In this document: piece by piece, positions 10,638 to 19,999 of the stretch
How the letters are laid out: every line of letters begins with the position of its first letter
How positions within the stretch are numbered: the first letter of the stretch is position 1
Assembly (NCBI RefSeq): GCF_040954645.1
Contig: NC_092806.1
Coordinates: 3,224,001 to 3,288,000 of the forward strand
DNA from: Diabrotica undecimpunctata
Lineage: Eukaryota; Arthropoda; Insecta; Coleoptera; Chrysomelidae
Reading direction: 5' to 3'
Length of the DNA stretch: 64,000 bases
Translations under genes and position numbers: made by a program
Notes under the pieces: model-generated
What the model was told of the DNA's origin: nothing
Seen by the model: the letters and a program-made list of their open reading frames with translations, nothing else
The model's database searches: none

Positions 10638-11779
10638 GATAAACCAGCATTTCTGTTTCAAGAATAGCTCTTTATTTCTTATATTCTTCCCAAAAAAATA
10701 TTTTCAAAAAGCTTTAGGTGTCCCATACTAGGCAACTCGCCCCTAATAAATGCATAACATCAACAGAAATTGGAATAAAACATGTGACATTTATCACGTT
10801 GCAAGGAAAAAGAATAAAAAAATAAGGGTAGTAAACACAGAGAATGACGACTAAAACCAACAAATACATGTTCCAGATGAGACACTCCGTTGGTGGCGCA
10901 TTAGTAAGAAAATTAATTTACTGAGAGTAAAAACTCAAGATTGGTGAGTTCGAGTCTTACCCGATAGGAAAATTGTAACTAAACAACTTAAAAAAATATT
11001 CTCTTCGTAAGATCGGTACTCACTCGAGTATTACGTAAAAAATAAAGGAATTATAACTAATAAAAAGCTTAAAAAACAATAAGACATCTGATAAAAACGA
11101 TATCATTGCTGAGTTTTTACAAGAAATAGCTAAGTTAATGATGTGAATAAACTAATAAATGCGCAAGTAGTGGAAATAAGCTATTCTGGGCCCAGAAAAC
11201 CCCTTTCAAATGTTTTGTATTTTTTTATTTACTATTTATTTTATTTAATAAATGATTTGTAAATAAATTTAGCTCTACTGGCAGATTCTACCTTATCTTT
11301 AATATTGGTAAATATATTTAATAAATATTTTCCAACAAATGATATTTTTAAATAAAATTTCAAATTTATTTTATGACGAATATATGTAAATGATTTGTTT
11401 TGAATATTGCCACACAGATATGGATCGTTAGATATGTTCCCAATGGATATAAATGGTAGAGAAGGCCTTGAAAATTTATAGCAGAAAGGGAGAGCAATAA
11501 TGATTTACCAATTTTAGATACTTTTACCCCTAGAGAGATGTTAGATATGAAACTAAAATAGAAAGAAATTCAATATTTATTACTAAATATTTCAATTCAT
11601 ATTAAATATCTGATAAAAAAGAAATAATATGATATGATAATTATTATAAGAAAAAACTGTTTTTTTACTAGAATACTGTGGTAGTAGCCTTTCTAAAAAT
11701 TTAAAAAAACATTTACTAAATTTTTATTTTTTTTAAACGAAAAAAATTATATTTAAAATATTTAAAATGTTTACTATTC
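10638..11779. other. AT-rich stretch with a possible tRNA-derived SINE head
   Basis: No protein gene was recognised. At about 10890-10975 the plus strand reads GTTGGTGGCGCATTAGTAAG, then GGTGAGTTCGAGTCTTACCC. These resemble A and B boxes of RNA polymerase III spaced as in a tRNA gene. The arms do not fold into a complete cloverleaf and an A-rich tail follows, so a SINE head is likelier than a working tRNA. Confidence 0.35.
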
Positions 11780-12175
11780 ATCTTAACACACTTTAAGTGC
11801 CGTTTTTCGATCAAATTAACAAAGCGAACGATTATTATATACCGATCCTCCCAGGAAAATGCTGGCTTAGATCCAACGAACTTCCAGACCAAAATGCGCA
11901 TGGGCCTCGTTCTGCTGCAAAATGATGTTTCGTTTTTTAAGTATGTCATCTTTGTCCAAAGTTACACGTAATTCTTGAAAAAGCTCCAAGAATTCTTCTG
12001 AATTAACGGAACCCTCGAAAAAAAAGGAGCCAAAAATCCCTAGATAATTATATCCTGTCCAAACCATAACTCCACTAGAATTCACTTCCTTTTCCACTAT
12101 TTCATGAGGATGAGCATCGGCCCAATAAACGCTTTTTCTTTCTTTTGATGCCTATTCGTTTTGAATATTGGCGAT
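11780..12175 (-). pseudogene. Mariner-type transposase relic, C-terminal half
   Basis: The minus strand reads SVYWADAHPHEIVEKEVNSS, then GVMVWTGYNYLGIFGSFFFE, GSVNSEEFLELFQEL and ILQQNEAHAHFGLEVRWI. This is the stretch from just after the first catalytic Asp to the second catalytic block. In relatives that block is a QDGAPPHY-type motif, here QNEAHAHF, so the second Asp is lost. Further downstream only FLGGSVYNNRSLC remains. It appears to be the downstream half of the fragment at 13140-13450, the two being separated by LINE sequence. Confidence 0.65.
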
Positions 12176-12189
12176 CATTCTGGCTATAA

Positions 12190-13135
12190 TTATTTATTAA
12201 CTGATGCTTTAAACAGATTAGTTGTTGTTGTGGAGAATCATTTCCTCAGGTTTTTTAACCATGATATGCTTTGTTTCTCAATTCCTTGCTTGCCGAATAC
12301 TTTGCCTTGAAGGATCATTTTCTGGAATCTGTATTTAGTGCCGTTTCTCGTTATATGTCTGAGATATTCTAACTTTCTCCTTTTAATCGTATACATCACT
12401 TCTCTTTCATTCCGCATTTTCGTAGTACAGTCTTGTTGGTTATCTTGTTCGTCCATGATATCCTTATAATTCTCCTGTATAGCCACATCTCGAAGGCTTC
12501 AAGTTTTTTCTCCATCGCTTTAGTGAGTGTTTAGCATTCAACTCTGTAGAATAATATCGAGAAGATATAACATCGTACTAGCCTTACTTTTATTCCCAGA
12601 TTAAGGTTGTGACTTTTAAAGAGTTTGGCCATGTTGTTGAATGCACTCCTAGCCTTCTCTATTCTACATTTTACTTCTTGTTAGTGATCCCATTGTTCGT
12701 TTACTGTTGTTACAAAATAGGTAAACTATTTTACTAGGTCCACTGATGTATTCGTGATAAGCAGTTGGACGTCTCTAATTTAATTTTTGCTAATGACCAT
12801 AAATTTAGTTTTTGATATGTGTACTTGTAGTCAAAAACTTTCACTTACCTTGTTTACTTTGTTTATTAGTTGCTGTCAACTGTTTAAACTGTTTGCAAAA
12901 ATAACAGTGTCATCTGCATAGCGGATGTTGTTTAGACGTTCTCCATTTGAAAAGGATTCCATGTTCGCAATTTTCCAATGTTTCACTAAATATTTTCTAT
13001 GAATATAGGTTGAATAATATAGGTGAAAGTATATATCCGCGTCTTACGCCTCGTAGAATCTGAATCGCTTTCGTCGAATCTTCTCCACGATTTGTTCTTA
13101 TTGTGGCTGATTGGTACTCAGTTGTGCTTATTTAC
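12190..13135 (-). pseudogene. LINE reverse transcriptase, palm to C-terminus
   Basis: Minus-strand frames give the RT block ILRGVRRGYILSPILFNLYS, then GERLNNIRYADDTVIFANSL with the catalytic YADD, and SLQQLI-like text. The C-terminal part (open at 12486-12238) reads REVMYTIKRRKLEYLRHITR, NGTKYRFQKMILQGKVFGKQ, SWLKNLRK. Several stops and frameshifts interrupt it. The piece lies between the two halves of a mariner-type transposase in the same orientation, which suggests a nested insertion. A clear target duplication was not found, so the exact ends are uncertain. Confidence 0.75.
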
Positions 13136-13139
13136 CTGC

Positions 13140-13450
13140 CATTAAGCCTAAATTTTGCTTCGTCACTCCACAAGATTTGTCTTTGAAAAAAAAATCAGCT
13201 GCTCTCATAAAACGGCCTGCAGAAATCGATGCGTGACTGGCAGTCCTGCGATTCCATCTCCTAAAGCAAATTTAGACAGTAACAGTGCAGTCCAATATCT
13301 GTTATAATCGTACGAAGCATGTTGCATGGTATGCCGAATTTTAACGATGTCCGTTTGGACCATTTTGACCAGTAACCAGATCATTGTTGCTTATATCGTC
13401 ATGTTTTGCTCAAGAACTTTCCAACCATCGATATTCCCAATTTACATTTG
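13140..13450 (-). pseudogene. Mariner-type transposase relic, upstream half
   Basis: RC frames give REMESQDCQSRIDFCRPFYE then QRQILWSDEAKFRLNGR, which contains the first catalytic Asp of a mariner-family transposase (LWSDEAKF). Further upstream the text decays. The gene should continue with the residues seen at 12175-11780, so the two parts probably belonged to one copy. Confidence 0.55.
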
Positions 13451-13839
13451 CTTTTACTAGTTAACTGAATAGTCTGCTTACTATATGGACATATTTCTTG
13501 AAGGCTTATCTGTTAAGTAACCTTATTGGGGACCTGACGATGAGCAGAAAATTTTATAGTTCAAAAGCGCTCGTTCAAATACGCACACACAAGTGCAATC
13601 GATTCATCATTTAAAGAAATGTAATAGAATATTATTAATATAACAGATTTATGTAATTTATTAAATTAAGTACCTTTACAGATTTCTCTAAAGAAAAAAT
13701 AGAATGTTAATCAAATTGATAAACTAGGATAATTAAAAACTTCTTAAGTTACTATTTTATAAAATTCCGAAAAACTTTTGGAGCACAGTTTATCCACCCA
13801 ATAACACACCCCTTCAGATTAAAAGGGTCCTTATATATC

Positions 13840-14160
13840 TGTTGACGTTTCTCATTAACTGGCATGCAGCTCCTAAGTGGAGTTCGAGCACTGGCCGTTT
13901 AACCTTCAAGTATCACTTCACCATTTCAGAAATAGAACATCTCTATCTAATTATCTACTATGATCACTTCCAAAGTTTAAATAGATTAAAAGGTAAATTT
14001 AAAGTTTTACCGTTTGGTTTTGTTTAGTACAGTTATGCGGTTGATTATTTAGCTTTAAGAACTAGTTTGGGCAACATCTTTAATAAAAAGTCACTAAGAG
14101 TGAAAATGAGGCGAAAGCTGCTAGTTTTTTGGATGATCTTCTTATATACTAAAACGCTAA
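13840..14160 (+). pseudogene. Possible LTR-retrotransposon RT scrap
   Basis: One plus-strand frame reads GKFKVLPFGF (about 13990-14020), similar to the FKVLPFGL block of Ty3-type reverse transcriptases. A second frame, about 100 bases on, reads SFLDDLLIY, similar to YLDDILI. The order and spacing suit an RT palm, but the matches are short and the flanking text is not recognisable. Treat as weak. Confidence 0.3.
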
Positions 14161-14280
14161 GCCCTTTTCTTGACCACCACTTTACTCAAAAACCATATTA
14201 GATAATTAAAATATTTTTTCGGAATATTATTAGTATTACGTATGAGATTGTCAAGATATACTTTTGGTACAAAAATTCAC

Positions 14281-14560
14281 TTCCGGTTTTGAGATGACCG
14301 GAAGTTAAAATTTACTTTAAGTTTTAGATCCCACAATATATATATATGGATCGAAAGGTCTCGTCGAGACGAATCTAAATATGTACTTCCGGTTGCGATC
14401 CGACACCGGAAGTAACCCGAAACGCGCATAAAACGTCAAGATAGAGCAAATCTGACACCGGATTCGTGATCAGCATGCAAAATTAACTGCTAAATGATAT
14501 CCATGTCGACATTTGATTAACTAAAAATTGCATTCCGGTTTTGAGGTCGACTTCCATAAT
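14281..14560. repeat. Cluster of alternating ACTTCCGG / CCGGAAGT boxes
   Basis: ACTTCCGG or its complement occurs at about 14281, 14309, 14386 and 14405, with a diverged ATTCCGG copy at 14532, in alternating orientation over 280 bases of otherwise AT-rich DNA. Adjacent boxes can pair into small hairpins. The meaning is unknown; it could be a subterminal region of a DNA transposon. Confidence 0.5.
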
Positions 14561-14889
14561 CACTTTTTTTTACTTGCATTATTATTGATGAATGTTATGT
14601 ATATTCTTGCTTATATTGTTTGTATTGATCTCTTAATTTTTCTCGCAAAATAAAAATTTCATTTAAAAAACTCGATGTCGAGTTGGTCCGCTAGTTATTA
14701 TTATTATACATAAGTAAGGGCAGGGCGACAAGTCCCTATTATACCCAAAAACGAATAAATTACATTAGTAAACTACTAGTAAATTACAAAAGTACGATAA
14801 AATTACAAAATTACAATTTTTGGTTTAAAAGAAAAACAATGGCCAAGTCTGTTTTTGAACGCGTTGGTAAAGGGCGCAGAGACAATTTG

Positions 14890-15830
14890 ATCATAAAGGT
14901 TATTCCAGAAGTTTAAAAGCCATCCTTTGCAAGTATTTCTTCATAAGAAGGTCTTCTCGGTCTCAAAGGAATTCGAGTGGCTTTTCTTTGAACGTTTTCC
15001 AATAAAGTTTTGTCTCGAACCAAATCAGGACACTGTGTTAGACCAGCGTATTTAAGAATGGATCTTACGTAGAAACCGTAAAATTTAAAGAATGCCTGCA
15101 TTAACAGTTTTGAAAAACATCTCCGAATAAGATATAGTCTGGAGTTCGCACGTTTACAAATACAAGTAATATGGTCGGACCAAGTTAGACTGCTGTTTAC
15201 AATAACACCAAGGCCTTTAAACAAGAACACAGAATCTAATGGTTACCCGGTTAGAAAGTACTGCACAAGTGGGTTATTTTTACACATTAATCCGCATTTA
15301 AGGGTAGTTGCCACTGGGAATACCAATGTGTAATAGAGTCCCAGTCCATTTGGAGAGTTAGCTGTTTTGTGATTGGATTGGCATATCTTTTTGTTTCATC
15401 AGCATAGAACGATATTTTACTTGAAACATAATAAGGAACATCGCTGGTATAAACCGTAAAAAAGCAGGGCTCCAAAAACAGAAGCCTGAAGCACTTCACT
15501 TTTAACTAACCTGTCCTGTGAGGAAGATTCGCCAACTCTTACTTTGTAGTGCCGATTACACGATTTTTGCTGTCTTTGCGATATTTTGTATATCCATTTA
15601 TTTTAAAAAAGGAGTCAGGAATTGAGGATTTAAGCCAGGATTGGGCAATACAAATAATGTACGGTTTTAAAACTTGCACTGTGCATACAAATACGTCAAG
15701 ATTGCATACATTTTCTGAAAAATTAGTATACCAGTTCATCTTACCCTTAACTTTAAAAGTTTTATTGCATCGACGTGTGATTTTTTGTGGGAAAAAATTA
15801 GTCTTGTACGAAAAATAATCCAAAAGTCAA
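14890..15830 (-). pseudogene. CR1-like LINE, endonuclease and RT with internal deletion
   Basis: Minus-strand text begins with part of an endonuclease (15823-15539): FVCTVQVLKPYIICIAQSWL, KSSIPDSFFKINGYTKYRKD, where intact relatives read PDIICITETWL. It then jumps to the RT: LEPCFFTVYTSDVPYYVSSK, ISFYADETKRYAN with the palm motif changed to YADE, and, after 15230, LGVIVNSSLTWSDHITCICK, RANSRLYLIRRCF, FYGFYVRSILKYAG and QRKATRIPLRPRRPSYEE near 14920. The segment between endonuclease and palm is missing. It is dead, and CR1/Rex-type membership is inferred from the LGVIVDS and RSILEYA style blocks. Confidence 0.75.
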
Positions 15831-16263
15831 GGTCTACGTAGTTTATAGATTTAATTAGTAACAATTTTTTGTAGTTAATATATTAAATTATTTCTAATCC
15901 TTTTACCCCGTTGCTGAGACGCCGATGGCCTTATTTGCAAATAATATATGCGCGGTTAGTCGGTTGACCATTAGGAAATTTTATTGAAAATTACCGAAAT
16001 ATTAAGGAGAACAATCTACCTACTTATTTAACCCATTAGCGCCTAACGGTACCATATGGGCTCGTTAGAAGGAGGTTTTTAAAACGTGAAGAATTTTTTG
16101 TAGTGGGGACTCCGAAGTGGTTTGAGTGGTCAGACAAGTTTAGTACATGTCGATACATACCTAGGAGAGTTTGTGCGAACCAGTGGTAAAAGGTTTCGTT
16201 TGTTTTGGATATTTGAATACATGTGATAGTAATATTCGTGAAAAATATGGACATCAAATTTGT

Positions 16264-16466
16264 GTAAGTATTATTTAACTCTGAAAATATTATCTAGCTA
16301 ATTGCATTTATACGTATATTATCAATAACATGTGAAGGAATGTTAGTATGTACAAACTGTTTTTGTCTAAATTATTATGGCTATAAAATTTGTCTCTAAA
16401 CATAGGTGTGCCCATATGGGCTCGTTAGGCATTAATGCCATTTAAGAATAATGTGTTTTATTTTAG
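16264..16466 (+). other. Predicted first intron of piggyBac-2
   Basis: The donor is TTTGT|GTAAGT and the acceptor ATTTTAG|GGGAATT. Phase 2 at both sides gives a GTG codon across the junction. The intron contains an internal copy of the subterminal motif CCCATATGGGCTCGTTAG. Confidence 0.65.
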
Positions 16467-16520
16467 GGGAATTACGCTTCAAGAAGCTCTAGATATAGCT
16501 TATGATGAAGGAAATGCCGT

Positions 16521-16522
<2 letters not shown>

Positions 16523-16605
<83 letters not shown>
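16523..16605. repeat. (TA)n tract inside the piggyBac-2 coding region
   Basis: About 41 TA units lie without interruption, between codons for NAVD and EPPDSN. The frame stays open, so the tract would add about 27 alternating Ile-Tyr residues. It is open on the opposite strand too for the same trivial reason. Confidence 0.97.
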
Positions 16606-16606
<1 letters not shown>

Positions 16607-17966
16607 AGCCTCCTGATAGTAACATCTTAACTGATGAAGACTCTGCAGATGAAGATGAGAGTGGTTTAGCAGACAATTTGTCGGCAGGACAACTGAGTGC
16701 TCCAGCTGAGATTGTATTTGCGAACAAAGACAGACTCGGACTCAACCTTGATAATATTGATATTTTATCTGCATCAACCCATGTACATGTTCCAAATAAG
16801 GACAGTTATTCACTGAATATAGCCATCAAACCAGCAGTCACCAATTTTGTTGAAGGAGATTTGCAAACCGGTAGTCGTACATTTCCACCAGGGGACTACT
16901 CTAAATACCAATCGTTGAGCTGTTCAGAGATATTTGAATGTTTTTTCTCCGACGCTTCAAATAATTTTACATGAAACGGTAAACTATGCTTTATTTCAAA
17001 ATTGTCCTAATCCTAATCTGACCATAGAAGAATTAAAAGTTTTTATTGGTATTCTGATCCTCAGTGGAATTAATGTTTTGCCATCGAAAAGAAGTTATTG
17101 GGAAAACTCAGATGATATGAAAAATATTATGATATCAGAAGCCATGCGCCGTGATAGATTCTTGCAAATATGCAGATTTATTCATTTTGCTGATAATAAC
17201 AATGTAAACACCTCTGATAAAATGTACAAGCTTCGGCTAATTACAGACCACTTAAAATCAAGTTTTCTTAAACACTTTATACCTGAACCAAATCTTTCCT
17301 ACGATGAATCGATGATTCCGTATTTTGGTCGCCATGGATGTAAACAATTCATTCGTGGCAAACCAGTAAGATTTGGATACACAGTTTGGTCGTTGAATAC
17401 TCCGAATGGTTACTTGGTGAATTTTGAAGTATACCAAGAAAAAAATCCCAGATCAAATTCTAATTATGAATCAATTTTTGGAAAACCAACGGCTCCTCTA
17501 CTGCAAATGATTGAGGAACTAAAGGAAAAAGGAAACTTTCCGTACAATTTTTTTTTCGATAACTTGTTTACAAATCCAAGTTTATTATGTACTCTAAAAG
17601 CTAATGGTTATACTCGAACCGGCACTATAAGGGAAAACCGCTTGCCAAAGGACTGCCCTCTTCCTTCAAAAAAGGAGGTTGAAAAACAAAGAAGAGGATA
17701 CTTGTAAAAGATAAAATCTTTTAGCGAAAGCCGCTATCGCTTTATTAAATTAAATAACCAAATATATGGCCTAGGAGGACAAATTCGTTAAACTTCCCGT
17801 GCTCGAATCGGTATCAATAAAGTGTTATGATATCGTTATGATATCATCGTTATGATATCATATCGTTTTCGTTCACGGCCGCCAAAGCAGGTGGCGCCTT
17901 TGTAAGCTAACTACTGTTGTAGTGAAGTTTTGGGAGACATTCGTTGGACTTTCCGAGTTTGAATTT

Positions 17967-18031
17967 GTATCAGCCCAAAGTGTCTGATGAGGCTGGGCTA
18001 GGCCGAAATGATCATAACACTTTATTGATAC
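17967..18031 (+). ncRNA. Hammerhead ribozyme, array copy 1
   Basis: The core is CTGATGA, stem II GGCT(GGGCTA)GGCC with one G-U pair, GAAA, then TGATCA and the triplet ATA before the predicted cleavage. Stem I is AAAGTGT paired with ACACTTT (7 bp, perfect). An internal loop (GCCC/AT) separates it from an outer GTATCA/TGATAC helix. Stem III, TGATCA, is a palindrome able to form only two pairs in one molecule, as in animal hammerheads thought to work as dimers. Confidence 0.88.
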
Positions 18032-18286
18032 CGATTCGAGCACGGGAAGTTTAATGAATTTGTCCTCCTAGGCCATATATTTGGTTATTTAATTTAATAA
18101 AGCGATAGCGGCTTTCGCTAAAATATTTTATCTTTTACACATTTCGCATAGCGCAAAGGATACAGAAAACGATATTATCATATCGTTTTCGTTCACGGCC
18201 GCCAAAGCAGGTGGCGCCTTTGTAAGCTAACTACTGTTGTAGTGAAGTTTTGGGAGACATTCGTTGGACTTTCCGAGTTTGAATTT

Positions 18287-18351
18287 GTATCAGCCCAAAG
18301 TCTCTGATGAGGCTGGGCTAGGCCGAAATGATCATAACACTTTATTGATAC
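18287..18351 (+). ncRNA. Hammerhead ribozyme, array copy 2 with stem I mismatch
   Basis: It is identical in layout to copy 1, but stem I reads AAAGTCT instead of AAAGTGT. This puts a C-C mismatch next to the core. Core bases CTGATGA and GAAA are intact. Cleavage is probably weakened. Confidence 0.85.
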
Positions 18352-18606
18352 CGATTCGAGCACGGGAAGTTTAACGAATTTGTCCTCCTAGGCCATATAT
18401 TTGGTTATTTAATTTAATAAAGCGATAGCGGCTTTCGCTAAAAGATTTTATCTTTTACACATTTCGCATAGCGCAAAGGATACAGAAAACGATATTATCA
18501 TATCGTTTTCGTTCACGGCTGCCAAAGCAGGTGGCGCCTTTGTAAGCTAACTACTGTTGTAGTGAAGTTTTGGGAGACATTCGTTGGACTTTCCGAGTTT
18601 GAATTT

Positions 18607-18671
18607 GTATCAGCCCAAAGTGTCTGATGAGGCTGGGCTAGGCCGAAATGATCATAACACTTTATTGATAC
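18607..18671 (+). ncRNA. Hammerhead ribozyme, array copy 3
   Basis: Core, stem I (AAAGTGT/ACACTTT), stem II and outer helix are as in copy 1, with no changes seen within the motif. Confidence 0.88.
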
Positions 18672-18926
18672 CGATTCGAGCACGGGAAGTTTAACGAATT
18701 TGTCCTCCTAGGCCATATATTTGGTTATTTAATTTAATAAAGCGATAGCGGCTTTCGCTAAAAGATTTTATCTTTTACACATTTCGCATAGCGCAAAGGA
18801 TACAGAAAACGATATTATCATATCGTTTTCGTTCACGGCCGCCAAAGCAGGTGGCGCCTTTGTAAGCTAACTACTGTTGTAGTGAAGTTTTGGGAGACAT
18901 TCGTTGGACTTTCCGAGTTTGAATTT

Positions 18927-18991
18927 GTATCAGCCCAAAGTGTCTGATGAGGCTGGGCTAGGCCGAAATGATCATAACACTTTATTGATAC
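18927..18991 (+). ncRNA. Hammerhead ribozyme, array copy 4
   Basis: The motif is intact as in copy 1. The unit is truncated about 60 bases downstream at the right end of the array. Confidence 0.88.
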
Positions 18992-19999
18992 CGATTCGAG
19001 CACGGGAAGTTTAACGAATTTGTCCTCCTAAGCCATATATTTGGTTATTTAAAGAGGATACTTTTCATACATTTTAGACAGGGAAACGGGAATAGTGTAT
19101 GTTAGATGGATGGACAATAATGTTGTCACCCCTGCTAGTACGAGTTATGGTATTGAGCCAGTGAAGGCAGTAGACAGGTTTAACAGAAAAGAAAAGAAAA
19201 TACTTCCCATACCAAGGCCTAATCTTATAGCGGAATACAATAAAAATATGGGTGGAACTGACCAAATGGACAACAACATATCTTGGTAAGTTTGTCTCTT
19301 TGTCTGCCTTTAGAATATAATTTTTTATCTGATTGTAGTTATCGCATTGGTATTAGATCAAAGAAATGGTACTGGCCCATATTTACTTATCTAATTGATG
19401 CTGCATTACAGAATGCATGGATTTTGTACAGAAAAAGTGGCCGAAAAATTAGTCAACTAGATTTTAGACGAAGCATTTACCAGGTAAATAAACAGGTAGA
19501 AGGAAGCTATTCAGTAGTACTCTTGTGTTTATTTTCTTTATTTCAGACGTATTTAACAAGATACAGGGTACAACCGAAAGCTACTGGACGAGCACCGAAA
19601 GCAGCAGCGAGTGATTTTCGAGTTAGCAATGATATTAGATATGATGGAATGCATCATTACATTATTACAGTCCCCGAAGGTAAAAGGCGAAGATGTGGGG
19701 GTGACAATTGCAATAGTAGGGGACGAACAATGTGCAATGCAAATGCAATATTGGACTTTGTATAGATTGTTTTCGAATGTTTCATAATCAATAGTTAATT
19801 TTTATAAAAATAATTTTTTTTTGTGTATAATATAGGTTGCACCTAACGAGCCCATATGGGAACAGCTATTTTAAAGCATCTTGTTGTTCCTAATAAAAAA
19901 ATATGGTCAAAAGTATATTGTAGGGTCTTATTTTAGTCATTATTATTGTAAATTTCTAAAATTTTAAGAAATTTTTTTTTCTCGGCGTTAATGGGTTAA

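Larger units (their letters stand above)
17704..19051 (+). mobile_element. Retrozyme: tandem 320-bp repeats with hammerhead ribozymes
   Basis: Four direct copies lie at a period of exactly 320 bp (the block TATCGTTTTCGTTCACGGC starts at 17861, 18181, 18501 and 18821). The last copy is cut off at GGTTATTTAA. They are nearly identical to each other. The array starts with an inverted partial unit (17704 to about 17815), followed by three repeats of GTTATGATATC. The whole insert is flanked by a 12-bp duplication, AAGAGGATACTT, at 17692-17703 and 19052-19063. Each direct unit carries a hammerhead core. No protein is encoded. Known retrozymes are non-autonomous retroelements of tandem 170-400-bp units. 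Their RNA self-cleaves and circularises, and Penelope-like RT is the proposed mover. The match in size, core, target duplication and inverted start is strong; activity is inferred. Confidence 0.85.
16247..19762 (+). pseudogene. piggyBac-2 transposase, four exons, interrupted
   Basis: A short first exon (ATG at 16247, MDIKF) ends at a GTAAGT at 16264. The acceptor at 16465-16466 continues in frame with GITLQEALDIAYDEGN. An 83-bp TA tract follows in frame as Ile-Tyr repeats, then an acidic stretch (SNILTDEDSADEDESGLADN). One frameshift lies near 16950. The core reads FIGILILSGINVLP, MRRDRFLQICRFIHFAD, LSYDESMIPYFG (catalytic Asp 1) and FFFDNLFTNPSLL (Asp 2). At 17704 the array interrupts it. 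It resumes at 19064 and reaches GGTDQMDNNIS (Asp 3), then introns 19286-19338 and 19484-19546, SKKWYWPIFTYLIDAA, and a decayed Cys-rich end, CGGDNCNSRGRTMC. All three Asp residues remain. Confidence 0.85.
16032..19995 (+). mobile_element. piggyBac-like element 2 with nested retrozyme array
   Basis: TTAA lies at both ends (16028-16031 and 19996-19999), with terminal repeats CCCATTAGCGCC and its complement with one mismatch. A subterminal motif, CCCATATGGGCTCGTTAG, occurs near the left end (about 16053, first base changed), again at 16411 in the first intron, and as complement at about 19842. The 3964-bp length includes a 1348-bp insertion and a long TA tract. The left and right flanks (15840-16027, 20000-20290) were not recognised. 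Confidence 0.9.

Noticed and set aside
10890..10975. Functional tRNA gene
   Set aside because: A- and B-box-like motifs are present, but acceptor and anticodon arms do not pair properly and an A-rich tail follows. I list it only as a possible SINE head.
14913..15230. Independent host gene on the minus strand
   Set aside because: The LGVIVNS, RSILKYA and ATRIPLRPRRPSYEE blocks show it is the end of a CR1-like reverse transcriptase.
16500..16745. Minus-strand open frame with Ile-Tyr repeats
   Set aside because: It is open only because (TA)n has no stop in this frame. It is antisense to a clear piggyBac gene.
17704..19051. CRISPR array, Helitron tail array or plain satellite
   Set aside because: Units are 320 bp with no spacers, the insert has a 12-bp target duplication, and hammerhead cores are present. 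Helitrons make no duplication and need a 3' hairpin with CTRR, which is absent.
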